DNA of 64,000 nucleotides from Streptomyces malaysiensis subsp. samsunensis (GTDB lineage: Bacteria > Actinomycetota > Actinomycetes > Streptomycetales > Streptomycetaceae), in contig NZ_JANIIC010000033.1 in the NCBI RefSeq assembly GCF_024519315.1, positions 48,574-112,573 of the forward strand, written 5' to 3'. Position 1 is the first letter of the stretch; each line of letters begins with the position of its first letter. This document shows, one piece after another, positions 1 through 8,635 of this stretch. The position numbers and the translations under genes were made by a program. The notes under the pieces were generated by a model, which searched no databases, was not told the DNA's origin, and worked only from the letters and a program-made list of their open reading frames with translations.

Positions 1-1315
1 TGACCCGGCGCAGCAGCTCGGCGACCGGGGCCGGGGAGTCGACCAGTTGCCCCGTGGGCATGGTGGCGCCCTGGGACATGGCGTTGCGCTGCCGGAACTC
101 CACCGGGTCGAGGCCGAGCTCGGCCGCCACCGCGTCCATCTGCGCCTCGTAGGCGAAGCACGCCTGGACGGCGCCGAAGCCGCGCATCGCACCGCAGGGC
201 GGGTTGTTGGAGTAGAGGGCGATGGCCTCGGCATCGACGTTCTCGACGACATAGGGGCCGATCGACAGGGAGGCGGCGTTGCCGACCACCGCCGGGGAGG
301 AGGAGGCGTACGCACCGCCGTCCAGGACGATGCGGCACTGGACGTAGAGCAGGGTGCCGTCGCGGGTCGCGCCGTGTTCGTAGGTGAGCTTGGCGGGGTG
401 GCGGTGGACATGGCCGAAGAAGGATTCGTACCGGTTGTAGACGATCTTGACGGGCCGTCCGGTGCGCAGTGCCAGCAGACATGCGTGCGCCTGCATGGAC
501 ATGTCCTCGCGCGCGCCGAACGCCCCGCCCACCCCCGAAAGCGTCAGCCGCACCTTGTCCGCGGGCAGCCCGAGGACCGGGGCGAGCTGATCGCGGTCCA
601 CATGCAGCCACTGGGTGGCGATGTAGAGGTCCACACCGCCGTCCTCGGCGGGCACCGCGAGCCCCGACTCCGGGCCGAGGAACGCCTGGTCCTGCATGCC
701 CACCTCGTAGTCCCGGCGGACCACCACATCGGCGCGGGCCCTGGCGGCGGCCACATCGCCGCGCCGGACCGGCTGCCGGTGCACGATGTTCGGATGCGGG
801 ACGTGGGCGGCGTGGTGGTCCCGGCGGCCGGGGTGGAGCAGCGGGGCGTCGGGGGCGGTGGCGGTGGCCTCGTCGACGACCAGCGGCAGCTCCTCGTACT
901 CCACCGCGATCCGGGCGGCGGCGCGGCGGGCGGTCTCGGGGTGGTCGGCGGCGACGATCGCGACGGGCTCGCCGTGGTAGCGGACCCGGTCCTTCGCGAG
1001 CACCGGCTGGTCGCGGATCTCCAGGCCGTAGTGGGTCTCGGCGGGCAGGTCGGCGTGAGTCATCACGGCGTACACCCCGGGCAGGGCGAGCGCCTCGCCG
1101 GTGTCGATGGATCTGATCGCGGCGTGGGCGTGCGGGCTGCGCAGGGTGAAGCCCCACAGCATGTCCTCGTGCCACAGATCCGAGGAGTACGCGAACTCGC
1201 CGGTCACCTTGAGGGTGCCGTCGGGGCGCAGGGTGGACTCGCCGACGGTCCCCCTGGCGGCTCCGGTGGCCTGGGTGAGGGTGGTGGGGGCACTGGTGGT
1301 GCGGTCGGCCGCCAT
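1..1315 (-). CDS. xanthine dehydrogenase-type molybdopterin-binding subunit (partial, N-terminal part)
   Basis: This is the first ~438 residues of the large Mo-cofactor subunit of a three-gene xanthine dehydrogenase/purine hydroxylase; its C-terminal part lies beyond base 1. The translation has the family's early segment (GEFAYSSDLWHEDMLWG), the alpha/beta dehydrogenase region and the cofactor-binding motif GGAFGARED. The ATG at 1315 is only 2 bp downstream of the stop of the iron-sulfur subunit gene, so the two are one transcript. The substrate of this large family cannot be read from sequence. A PucR-type regulator divergent from the operon fits purine catabolism, which is an inference. Confidence 0.9.
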   Translation of the reverse strand, partial: MAADRTTSAPTTLTQATGAARGTVGESTLRPDGTLKVTGEFAYSSDLWHEDMLWGFTLRSPHAHAAIRSIDTGEALALPGVYAVMTHADLPAETHYGLEIRDQPVLAKDRVRYHGEPVAIVAADHPETARRAAARIAVEYEELPLVVDEATATAPDAPLLHPGRRDHHAAHVPHPNIVHRQPVRRGDVAAARARADVVVRRDYEVGMQDQAFLGPESGLAVPAEDGGVDLYIATQWLHVDRDQLAPVLGLPADKVRLTLSGVGGAFGAREDMSMQAHACLLALRTGRPVKIVYNRYESFFGHVHRHPAKLTYEHGATRDGTLLYVQCRIVLDGGAYASSSPAVVGNAASLSIGPYVVENVDAEAIALYSNNPPCGAMRGFGAVQACFAYEAQMDAVAAELGLDPVEFRQRNAMSQGATMPTGQLVDSPAPVAELLRRV

Positions 1316-1317
1316 GG

Positions 1318-2247
1318 TCAGACCGCCTCCCCGGTGCGGGCGGCCGCCAGGCGGACCGCGTCCAGGATCTTCTCGTAGCCGGTGCAGCGGCAGAGGTTGC
1401 CGGAGAGCGCCTCGCGGATATCGGCGTCGGAGGGGTCGGGGTTTCGCTCCAGCAGCTCATCGGCGGCCACCAGCAGCCCCGGGGTGCAGAAGCCGCACTG
1501 GACGGCACCGGCGTCGATGAACGCCTGCTGGACCGGGGCCAGCGGGGCGGCCTGCCCGGGGCGGGATGGCTCCGGCCGCCGGGGACGGACGGCCTCGGGC
1601 TCCAGGGGGTGGCCCGCGTCAGGCCCCGCGTGACGGGCCGCATCAGGCTCGCCGGGGCGGCCCGTCCCGGGCCCCACGGGGCCGCCGACCCCGGGCTTCC
1701 CCGGGCGGGCACCCTCAGGCCCCACAGGGCGGCCGCCCCCGGGCTCCGCGGGACGCGCCATATCAGGCTCTACGGGGCGGGCCTCGGGTGCCACGGAACG
1801 GGCCGCATCAGGCCCCACGGGGCGGGTCGCCCCAGGCGCCCCAGGATGGCCCGCCTCGGGCTGCTCGTCGGCGCGGCCGACCCCGGGCCCCCCGGGGCGG
1901 GCCTCGGGCCCCCCGGGGCGGGTCGCCCCATGCGCCCCCGGGTGACCCTCCTCGGGCTCACCGGGGCAGACGGCTCCAGCCGCTTGCGTGAACCGCTGCC
2001 GTGCGTGGTCGGCGAGCCCCTCGACGGTGACCACCTCGCGGCCCTCGGCCTGCCCCGCCGCCACCAGGCACGCGCACACCGGCACCCCGTCGAGGCGGAC
2101 CGTGCAGGAACCGCATTCGCCCTGCTCACAGGCGTTCTTCGAACCGGGAAGCCCCATCCGCTCGCGCAGCACGTACAGCAGGGACTCGCCCTCCCAGACG
2201 TCATCGGCCGCATACGGCCGCCCGTTGACCGTGATGTTCACGCGCAC
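1318..2247 (-). CDS. xanthine dehydrogenase-type 2Fe-2S subunit with long low-complexity insert
   Basis: Small electron-transfer subunit carrying two [2Fe-2S] clusters. The plant-ferredoxin-like N-terminus has Cys40, 45, 48 and 60 (pattern C-x4-C-x2-C-x11-C; ACEQGECGSC). The C-terminal helical domain has the second-cluster motifs QCGFCTPG and NLCRCTGY. The GTG at 2247 follows GGAGG (2256-2260); an alternative GTG at 2241 overlaps the stop of the FAD subunit gene as GTGA. Oddity: about 143 Pro/Gly/Arg-rich residues (bases about 1552-1980) in degenerate ~10-residue units such as GPDAARSVAPEARP sit between the two cluster domains, so the protein is ~309 aa instead of the usual 160-200. The reading frame stays open and all cluster cysteines are present. 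Confidence 0.88.
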   Translation of the reverse strand: MRVNITVNGRPYAADDVWEGESLLYVLRERMGLPGSKNACEQGECGSCTVRLDGVPVCACLVAAGQAEGREVVTVEGLADHARQRFTQAAGAVCPGEPEEGHPGAHGATRPGGPEARPGGPGVGRADEQPEAGHPGAPGATRPVGPDAARSVAPEARPVEPDMARPAEPGGGRPVGPEGARPGKPGVGGPVGPGTGRPGEPDAARHAGPDAGHPLEPEAVRPRRPEPSRPGQAAPLAPVQQAFIDAGAVQCGFCTPGLLVAADELLERNPDPSDADIREALSGNLCRCTGYEKILDAVRLAAARTGEAV

Positions 2248-3128
2248 TGTGCGGTCCTCCCGTCTCCCTCGCGATACGCCTCCCAGGTCCAGCCGAGCGT
2301 GCGGCGCGCCATGACCCCCACCGCGTGGCGGCGGTAGGCGGCGGTGCCGCGTACGTCGTCGATCGGACGGCACGCCCCGGCGCACAGCTCGGCGAACCGC
2401 CGGGCCACCGACGGGGCGAGGGGCGCGCCGCTGTCCCAGAAGCCGCCCTCCTCGAGCGCCCCGCCCAGGAACTCCTCGGCCTCCCTGGCCCGTACGGGCG
2501 TGGGCGCGGCCGATCCGATGCCGGTGCGCACGGTGCGGGTGCGCGGATGGAGCGCGACGGCGAAGGCGCAGACCGCGATCACCATGGCGTTACGGGTGCC
2601 GACCTTGGAGAACTGCTGCGGACCGTCCGCCTTCCGGATGTGCACCGCCCGGATCAGCTCATCGGGCGCCAGGGCATGCCGTTTGACCCCGGTGAAGAAC
2701 TCCTCCACCGGAATGAGCCGGGTGCCGCGCACCGACGCCGCCTCCACCTCGGCCCCGGCCGCGAGCAGCGCGGGATGGGCGTCCCCGGCGGGCGAGGCGG
2801 CGCCGAGGTTGCCGCCGACGGTGCCGCGGTTGCGGATCTGCGGTGAGCCGACGGTGTGCGCGGCGAGCGCCAGCCCCGGCAGCTCGGCCCGGAGCTCCTC
2901 GATGATCCGGGTGTACGGGACCCCGGCGCCCAGCCGGACCGTACGGTCGGTGACCTCCCATTCGGCCAGCTCGGCGACGCGGGTCAGATCGAGCAGGTAC
3001 TCGGGCCGCCGATGATCGAAGTTGATCTCGACCATCACATCGGTGCCGCCCGCGATGGGCACGGCGGTGGGGTGCTCGGCCTTCGCGGCGAGCGCCTCCT
3101 CCCAGCCGGCGGGGCGCAGGAAGTCCAT
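2238..3128 (-). CDS. xanthine dehydrogenase-type FAD-binding subunit
   Basis: 296-aa medium subunit that binds FAD and passes electrons to NAD+. It shows the FAD motif AGGTDVMVEINF near residue 27, then the second FAD motif TVGGNLGAASPAGD, and a CO-dehydrogenase flavoprotein C-terminal domain. ATG 3128 was chosen because the protein begins with the family N-terminus MDFLRPAGWEEAL; the upstream in-frame sequence looks like leader DNA. It is the first gene of the operon (FAD, then Fe-S, then Mo subunit), and its stop overlaps the start of the Fe-S gene. It is divergent from the PucR gene across 233 bp that must contain both promoters. Confidence 0.92.
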   Translation of the reverse strand: MDFLRPAGWEEALAAKAEHPTAVPIAGGTDVMVEINFDHRRPEYLLDLTRVAELAEWEVTDRTVRLGAGVPYTRIIEELRAELPGLALAAHTVGSPQIRNRGTVGGNLGAASPAGDAHPALLAAGAEVEAASVRGTRLIPVEEFFTGVKRHALAPDELIRAVHIRKADGPQQFSKVGTRNAMVIAVCAFAVALHPRTRTVRTGIGSAAPTPVRAREAEEFLGGALEEGGFWDSGAPLAPSVARRFAELCAGACRPIDDVRGTAAYRRHAVGVMARRTLGWTWEAYREGDGRTAQCA

Positions 3129-3361
3129 GGGTCTCTCTTCTCGAATCGTCGGCGTGGCGTGGGCGGGAGGGAGCGCCCTCCCAGAACTCTGCACACGGCT
3201 CACCGCCAGTAGACCGAGGTGTGGGCCACCTGGTGCAGTCACCGAAGACATGAAGCAATTGGCTGGCCAGGCGGCGGGTCTTGTAGATTCGAACGAACGG
3301 CGGGGACCGGAAACCTCGCGGTATTCGACCGGCAACACGGAACAAGATCGGCTGGCATCAC

Positions 3362-5170
3362 ATGCGGCTGCGCGCACTGCTGGAGAACGACAGCCTGGGA
3401 CTGCGGCTGCTCGGCGGCGAGGACGAGCTGGACCGCACCGTGCGCGGCGTGATGACCACCGATCTGCGCGACCCCAGCCGCTATCTCTCCGGCGGTGAGC
3501 TGGTGCTGACCGGGCTCGCCTGGCGGCGTGAACCGGAGGACTCCGAGCGGTTCGTCCGCATCCTCGCGGCGGCCGGGGTGACGGGGCTGGCGGCGGGCGA
3601 GGCCGAGCTGGGCGCCGTGCCCGAGGATCTGGTGCTGGCCTGCGGACGGCATCGGCTGCCGCTGTTCTCCGTGGTCGAGGATGTCGCGTTCGCCACGATC
3701 ACCGAGCATGTGGTGCGCCAGGTCTCCGGTGAGCGCGCGGGGGATCTGGCGGCGGTCGTCGACCGCCACCGCCGACTGATGACGTCCGGGCCCGCGGGCG
3801 GCGGCCCCGAGGTGGTCCTGGATCTGCTCCGCTCGGACCTGGACCTGGCCGCGTGGGTGCTCTCCTCCACCGGCCGCCGGATCGCCGGGCCCACCGCCGC
3901 CGGAGCGGCCCCCGAGCCGCCCGCGGAGGTCCGCGCCCGGCTGGCGGGCGAGCAGCTGGCCGCCCTGCGCGAGGGGCGGCGCGGCCCGCACCGGATGACC
4001 GGCGCGGACGGCGTCACGTACTCCCTCTTCCCCATCCGCAGCGGCGACACCGGCGACGATGTGCGCGAGACCGTGCTGTCCGACTGGCTGCTGGTGGTCG
4101 GCGCGGACGCCGACGAATGGCCGGAGGAGCGGCTGGATCTGCTCCATGGGGTCACCCAGCTGATCGCGGTCGAGCGCGACCGGCGGAACGCGTCCCGCAC
4201 GGTGCGGCGCAGACTCGCCCAGGAGGTGCTGGAGCTGGTCCAGACGGGCGCGCCGCCCGCCGAGGTGGCGGCCAGGCTGCGGGTGGCCGCCCCGGTGCTG
4301 CTGCCGGGGCTCGGCACGGCGCCGCACTGGCAGGTGGTGGTGGCCCGGGTGGAGTGGGGCGTCACCGCGGCGGAGGGGAACGGCGGGGGCGGCGGGGCAC
4401 GGGAGGGTGTCGCACGGGAGGGTGTCGCACGGGAGAGCGGGGCGCGGCAGAACGGGGCGCGGCAGAGCGGCGTACGCGAGGGCGGCAGGGAGGGCTCAGC
4501 CCCCGGCGGCCGGGTCGCCCAGTCGCTGCTGGAGGAGATCCTGGTCGACCCGTATGCGTCCGGGCCCGAGCCCTCGGACCGGATCGCCGTGGCGTACACC
4601 GGCGACGAGGCGGTGGCGCTGGTCCCGCTCCCGGCACTCGCCGACGGCCCGTACGACGGCGGCGTGGACGCCGAGGGGCTGCACGCCGACGCGCTGCTGG
4701 CCGCCGTCCGGGAGCCGCTCTCCCGCGGCCTGGACGGCGACGGCCGGCTGACCCTCGGCGTGAGCGCCGCCGTCCACTCCGCGGACGGGCTGCGCGGCGC
4801 CCTGGAGGAGGCCCGGCACGCCCGGCGCGTCGCCGCCGCGCGCCCCGGGCGGGTGTGCGCGGCCGGCCACCAGGAGCTGGCCTCGCACGTTCTGCTGCTC
4901 CCCTTCGTCCCGGACGATGTGCGGCGCGCCTTCACCGCCCGGCTGCTGGATCCGCTGCGCGAGTACGACCGGCGCCATCGGGCCGAGCTGATCCCGACCC
5001 TGGAGGCGTTCCTGGACTGCGACGGCTCCTGGACGCGCTGCGCCGCCCGGCTGCATCTGCACGTCAACACCTTGCGCTACCGGGTCGGCCGGATCGAGCA
5101 GCTCACCGGGCGCGACCTGTCACGCCTCGAGGACAAACTGGACTTCTTCCTCGCACTGCGCATGAGCTGA
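3362..5170 (+). CDS. PucR family transcriptional regulator
   Basis: 602-aa DNA-binding regulator of the PucR class. The N-terminal PucR domain (about residues 1-125) begins MRLRALLENDSLGLRLLGG; a variable central region follows; the C-terminal PucR-type HTH is at about 535-595 (FLDCDGSWTRCAARLHLHVN, then TLRYRVGRIEQLTG). A Gly/Arg/Glu-rich run at about residues 340-382, with the repeated unit AREGV, is a probable linker. Bacillus PucR controls purine catabolism, and this gene faces the xanthine dehydrogenase operon, so it is the likely local regulator (inference). ATG 3362 was kept because the protein starts at the family's usual N-terminus; no strong ribosome-binding site is visible. Confidence 0.9.
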   Translation: MRLRALLENDSLGLRLLGGEDELDRTVRGVMTTDLRDPSRYLSGGELVLTGLAWRREPEDSERFVRILAAAGVTGLAAGEAELGAVPEDLVLACGRHRLPLFSVVEDVAFATITEHVVRQVSGERAGDLAAVVDRHRRLMTSGPAGGGPEVVLDLLRSDLDLAAWVLSSTGRRIAGPTAAGAAPEPPAEVRARLAGEQLAALREGRRGPHRMTGADGVTYSLFPIRSGDTGDDVRETVLSDWLLVVGADADEWPEERLDLLHGVTQLIAVERDRRNASRTVRRRLAQEVLELVQTGAPPAEVAARLRVAAPVLLPGLGTAPHWQVVVARVEWGVTAAEGNGGGGGAREGVAREGVARESGARQNGARQSGVREGGREGSAPGGRVAQSLLEEILVDPYASGPEPSDRIAVAYTGDEAVALVPLPALADGPYDGGVDAEGLHADALLAAVREPLSRGLDGDGRLTLGVSAAVHSADGLRGALEEARHARRVAAARPGRVCAAGHQELASHVLLLPFVPDDVRRAFTARLLDPLREYDRRHRAELIPTLEAFLDCDGSWTRCAARLHLHVNTLRYRVGRIEQLTGRDLSRLEDKLDFFLALRMS

Positions 5171-5237
5171 CGCGCCGCGAAAGCGCCCCGAGAACACCCC
5201 ATCTGCCCCCAGTGCGGCGTCACCCTTGCCAGGGGTT

Positions 5238-5253
5238 TGTGAATTCATTCACA
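5238..5253. promoter_or_regulatory. 16-bp palindrome, candidate operator
   Basis: TGTGAAT-TC-ATTCACA is a perfect inverted repeat (7-bp arms, 2-bp spacer), AT-rich against its surroundings and about 83 bp upstream of the start of the TPR-like gene. Its form is that of a dimeric-regulator operator. No cognate regulator is identified. Confidence 0.4.
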
Positions 5254-5335
5254 CCAACCTCTTGGCCGGGCCCTCGCATTCATGCTGAGATTCGCCCACA
5301 GCTTCCGGCTCGATGGCGCGCTTGGGGAGGGCAAT

Positions 5336-6163
5336 GTGGCGGACACCGCCATGTCACCACCTGGATCGTCAGATCCCCATTCCGAGGTACGAACGGGGCG
5401 CGGGCTCGACCCGCTCGTGGACGACCCACTCGACACGGCGGTATGGCGGCTGCGTTCGCGCGGCTGTTGGAAGGACGCCGCCGAGCTGCTGACACCACAC
5501 GCGGTGGACGACGCCTCGGCGGCGCTCAAGCGCAGCGCCGTCCTGATCGAACGGTGCATGTACACCTCCGCGGGCTGGGACGCGGCCGAGGACGCCCTGC
5601 GGGCGGCCGAGGCGCTCGCGCTCACCGACACCGAGCGGGGCGCGACCGCGTGCGAGCGGGGCTATCTGGCGTACGCGTCCACGCTGCTCGGGGTGCGGGA
5701 CCGGGCCGACGAGGCGCGGACCGCGCTCGGCCGCGCCGCCGCGCTGCTCTCACCGGGTTCCGCGATCCGGCCGCTGCTGGACTTCCGGCGCGGGCTGATC
5801 TCCCAGCACCTCGCCCACAATCCGACCGGCGCGACGGCCGCCTTCCAGCGCGCCCACGCGGGCGCGGCGGCCCACGGCGACACCCTGCTCCGCTCGTTCA
5901 CCTGGCGCCATCTGGCCGCCATGGCGGAGGCCGACGGCGATCTGCCGGACGCCCGGCACGGCTTCGCCGAGTCGCTGCGGATCCGGGAGGAGCTGGGCTA
6001 TCTGGTCGGCATCGCCCCGGCCCTGGCCGCCCTGGCCGATGTCGAACCCGACCCTGAGGAGGCCACCCGCCTGCGCACCGAGGCGGGCCGTCTGGTCCGC
6101 CTCCTGGGCGGCGTCCCGGTCTGGCTCGCGGAACAGCTGGCCCCCACGGACACCGTCGACTGA
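5336..6163 (+). CDS. TPR-like hypothetical protein
   Basis: About 275-aa soluble, Ala/Leu/Arg-rich helical protein. Repeated helix pairs (for example WDAAEDALRAAEALALTD and ADEARTALGRAAALL) resemble tetratricopeptide repeats, and the segment PDARHGFAESLRIREELGY matches the TPR pattern found in Streptomyces regulators, but no DNA-binding domain is present. GTG 5336 was chosen because GGGGAGG lies 5 bp upstream; an in-frame ATG at 5282 lacks such a site. It is convergent with the GntR gene and ends at a strong hairpin. No specific function is recognised; protein-protein interaction is likely. Confidence 0.7.
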   Translation: MADTAMSPPGSSDPHSEVRTGRGLDPLVDDPLDTAVWRLRSRGCWKDAAELLTPHAVDDASAALKRSAVLIERCMYTSAGWDAAEDALRAAEALALTDTERGATACERGYLAYASTLLGVRDRADEARTALGRAAALLSPGSAIRPLLDFRRGLISQHLAHNPTGATAAFQRAHAGAAAHGDTLLRSFTWRHLAAMAEADGDLPDARHGFAESLRIREELGYLVGIAPALAALADVEPDPEEATRLRTEAGRLVRLLGGVPVWLAEQLAPTDTVD

Positions 6164-6172
6164 CCCGGCCCG

Positions 6173-6203
6173 GCCCCGGGGCGAGCACACCGCGCCCCGG
6201 GGC
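6173..6203. terminator. hairpin terminator between convergent genes
   Basis: Perfect 11-bp inverted repeat (GCCCCGGGGCG / CGCCCCGGGGC) with a 9-nt loop, 10 bp after the TPR-like gene. There is no U tract, as is common for streptomycete terminators. The following 137 bp up to the GntR stop hold nothing I recognise. Confidence 0.6.
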
Positions 6204-6340
6204 GCTCCGGCTCAGGCCGAAGAGGTGGCCGAGGGAGGTCGCTCGGGTGGGGTCGAGGTGGTGCTGAGATGGCCCGGGGCCGTACGCGGGGGCTCGTACG
6301 CCCTCGCCGAGCCCCTCGGACGGCCGGGGCCCAGCGGCCC

Positions 6341-7030
6341 TCAGACCGTCGGGGCGAAGTGGGCGCGGGTGAGGTGTTCGACCGTGTCGAGGTCGCGGGC
6401 GACGAGGGCGTCGAGCAGGGCCATGTGCTCCTCCGCGTCGGCGACCAGGTCGGCGGTGCGGGTGGTCCGGCCGCAGGCCAGGGGCCACTGGGCGCGGCGG
6501 TGCAGATCGTCGGTGACGATCACGAGCTGCTGGTTTCCGGCCAAACCGAGCACGGTCTGGTGGAAGGTGCGGTCCGACTCCAGGTAGGCGGCCCGGTCGC
6601 CCCTCACGGCGGCCGCGGCCGTGGCCTCGGCGAAGGGCCGCAGCCCGGCCCAGCGCTCGGGCGCGATCACCTCGGCCAGGCTGAGCAACACCGGGACCTC
6701 GAGCAGCGCCCGCACCTCGGCCAGCTCGGCCAGCTCGCGCTCGCTGCGGCGGGCGACCCGGAAGCCCCGGTTGGGCACGACCTCGACGGCGCCCTCGCCC
6801 GCGAGCTGCTGCATGGCCTCCCGTACGGGGGTGGGGGAGACGCCGAAGCGCTCGGCAAGGACCGGGGCGGAGTACACCTCGCCCGGGGTCAGCTCACCGC
6901 CGGCCAGCGCGTCCCGCAGGGCGTCCAGGATCTGGCCGCGCACCGAGTGGCGGCGCGGGGACCTGCGTGCCGAGGGCGCGCCGCAGGAGGGCGGCCGCTC
7001 CATCGCCACGTGTGCTTCGGACTGCTCCAC
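6341..7030 (-). CDS. GntR/FCD family transcriptional regulator
   Basis: 229-aa regulator. An N-terminal winged helix (about residues 27-95; LAERFGVSPTPVREAMQQLA, then NRGFRVA) is followed by an all-helical FCD ligand domain with the ERWAGLRPF...DRTFHQTVLGLAGN core and the terminal HFAP segment. In FCD proteins Asp and His residues bind a metal and small carboxylates; the effector here is unknown. GTG 7030 is preceded by AGGAGG (about 7036-7042). The gene is divergent from the DUF2637 gene across about 346 bp. Confidence 0.9.
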   Translation of the reverse strand: MEQSEAHVAMERPPSCGAPSARRSPRRHSVRGQILDALRDALAGGELTPGEVYSAPVLAERFGVSPTPVREAMQQLAGEGAVEVVPNRGFRVARRSERELAELAEVRALLEVPVLLSLAEVIAPERWAGLRPFAEATAAAAVRGDRAAYLESDRTFHQTVLGLAGNQQLVIVTDDLHRRAQWPLACGRTTRTADLVADAEEHMALLDALVARDLDTVEHLTRAHFAPTV

Positions 7031-7120
7031 TCCGGTCCTCCTGACATCCCATCGAACGATATGCGGAGGCCGCCCCGGGGCAAAGCCCGTAAACATCATT
7101 TAAGGTCGCAGTAACGTTGC

Positions 7121-7134
7121 TCCGTGTACACGGA
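7121..7134. promoter_or_regulatory. 14-bp palindrome in divergent promoter region
   Basis: TCCGTGTACACGGA is a perfect palindrome about 90 bp upstream of the GntR/FCD gene start. GntR regulators usually bind short palindromes near their own promoter, so this is the best visible operator candidate. The rest of the 7031-7376 interval is comparatively AT-rich and must hold both promoters; no clear -35/-10 pair could be assigned. Confidence 0.4.
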
Positions 7135-7376
7135 CAGTATGCCGACCGCCATGCCGATCGGTCGGATTACCCGCGATCGGGTTCCGTGAATAGAATCAAG
7201 CCGCTTGCACAGCGCGAGTGTTCGGATCGCATCGCACCTATACGCGTGTCCCCCCGCCTACTTGGCGGCCTCTTGTCCCAAAACCGCTCGAGGCCCGGCA
7301 GGATTCCGCCAGGATGTCGCGCGCGGTAGGCCGCACTGCGGCCGGAACTTCATGGAAGCCAATCAAGGGGCACCGG

Positions 7377-8537
7377 ATGAGACTGACCGACATATCGCTG
7401 GTCCTGCCAGTCGTCGTAGCGCTCGCCGGCGTCGTGGGGGCGGCGGTTGTCCTCGCGCGCGGCCGACGGAAGAAGGACGAGAGCGTCACGACCGACTCAT
7501 GGGAGCGCAGCGAGGAGCGTCGGCGCCGTAAGGAGGCCATCTATGGGATGGCCGCCTATGTTCTGCTGTTCTGCTGTGCCGGGGTGGCCGCCGCGCTCTC
7601 CTTCCAGGGCCTGGTGGGCTTCGGACGGGAGAACCTGGCGCTGACCAACGGCTGGGAGTACCTGGTGCCGTTCGGTCTCGACGGCGCGGCGATGTTCTGC
7701 TCGGTGCTGGCGGTGCGGGAGGCCAGCCACGGTGACGCGGCGCTCGGCTCGCGCATGCTGGTGTGGCTGTTCGCGGGCGCGGCGGCCTGGTTCAACTGGG
7801 TGCACGCACCGCGCGGCATGGGCCACGCGGGCGCTCCGCAGTTCTTCGCGGGCATGTCGCTCTCGGCGGCGGTCCTCTTCGACCGGGCCCTGAAGCAGAC
7901 CCGCCGGGCGGCGCTGCGCGAGCAGGGCCTGGTGCCGCGGCCGCTGCCGCAGATCCGCGTCGTCCGCTGGCTGCGCGCTCCGCGCGAGACCTTCGCCGCA
8001 TGGTCGCTGATGCTGCTGGAGGGCGTGCGGACGCTGGACGAGGCGGTCGAGGAGGTCCGCGAGGACCGGCGCGAGAAGGAAGACAACCGCGCCCGCCGGC
8101 GCGATCAGGAGAAGCTGGACCGGGCCCGGATCCGGGCGATCAACCGGCAGCACCGGATGTGGGGCCGTCGCGGCGGCCGTCAGGTGGAGGTCACCGCCGC
8201 CACCCCGCCGCCCGCGCAGCTCGGTTCGGAGCCTGCCATGGGCGAGAACGTGCTGGAGACCGCCGGGGTCCCGGAGCAGGCCCAGCTGGCCGGGGCCTCC
8301 GCCCGGCCCGCTCTGCGGTCCGCGCGCGGCGCCGAGTCCGCCACCGGCGACCTGGGCCATGACCGGGACAAGGGCCGCGAACGGGATTTCAGCTTCGGCT
8401 TCGGTGAGAAGGACAAGGACGCCGAGGCCGACAGTCCCCGTACCATCGATCTCACCGCCGAGGACGACACCCTCACCATCCCGCGGCTGGACTCCCTCGA
8501 GGAGAAGCTGGCGCAGATCGAGCGCGCCTTCGGCTGA
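7377..8537 (+). CDS. DUF2637 membrane protein
   Basis: 386-aa protein with an N-terminal membrane segment (LVLPVVVALAGVVGAAVVL), a charged stretch, then the DUF2637 block of about four hydrophobic helices (YVLLFCCAGVAAALSFQGL, the VPFGLDGAAMFCSVLAVR region, the MLVWLFAGAAAWFNWVHAPR region and MSLSAAVLFDRAL). A long charged, disordered cytoplasmic tail runs from about residue 190 to the end. DUF2637 proteins are widespread in streptomycetes, and some lie on mobile elements near transfer genes; no function is established. ATG 7377 has an AAGGGG site upstream. No mobile-element genes lie nearby. Confidence 0.82.
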   Translation: MRLTDISLVLPVVVALAGVVGAAVVLARGRRKKDESVTTDSWERSEERRRRKEAIYGMAAYVLLFCCAGVAAALSFQGLVGFGRENLALTNGWEYLVPFGLDGAAMFCSVLAVREASHGDAALGSRMLVWLFAGAAAWFNWVHAPRGMGHAGAPQFFAGMSLSAAVLFDRALKQTRRAALREQGLVPRPLPQIRVVRWLRAPRETFAAWSLMLLEGVRTLDEAVEEVREDRREKEDNRARRRDQEKLDRARIRAINRQHRMWGRRGGRQVEVTAATPPPAQLGSEPAMGENVLETAGVPEQAQLAGASARPALRSARGAESATGDLGHDRDKGRERDFSFGFGEKDKDAEADSPRTIDLTAEDDTLTIPRLDSLEEKLAQIERAFG

Positions 8538-8558
8538 GCGGGCCGAGCGGGTGGCCGG

Positions 8559-8580
8559 GGCGGGGGCACATGTCCCCGCC
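8559..8580. terminator. hairpin terminator between convergent genes
   Basis: GGCGGGG / CCCCGCC arms with an 8-nt loop, 21 bp past the DUF2637 stop and 55 bp from the stop of the opposing ATPase gene. It probably serves both directions. Confidence 0.5.
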
Positions 8581-8635
8581 CGCCGCCCGGCGGGTCCATG
8601 AACGCGCCATCGCACCGCACCTCCGCGGGGCGCGG

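Noticed and set aside
1566..2337. Plus-strand Arg/Pro/Gly-rich frames over the Fe-S subunit insert
   Set aside because: They are shadows of the repeat insert; the minus-strand frame carries all cluster cysteines.
7377..8537. Integrated plasmid or conjugative element, suggested by the DUF2637 protein
   Set aside because: No integrase, replication, transfer or att-like repeat was seen in the surrounding 10 kb.
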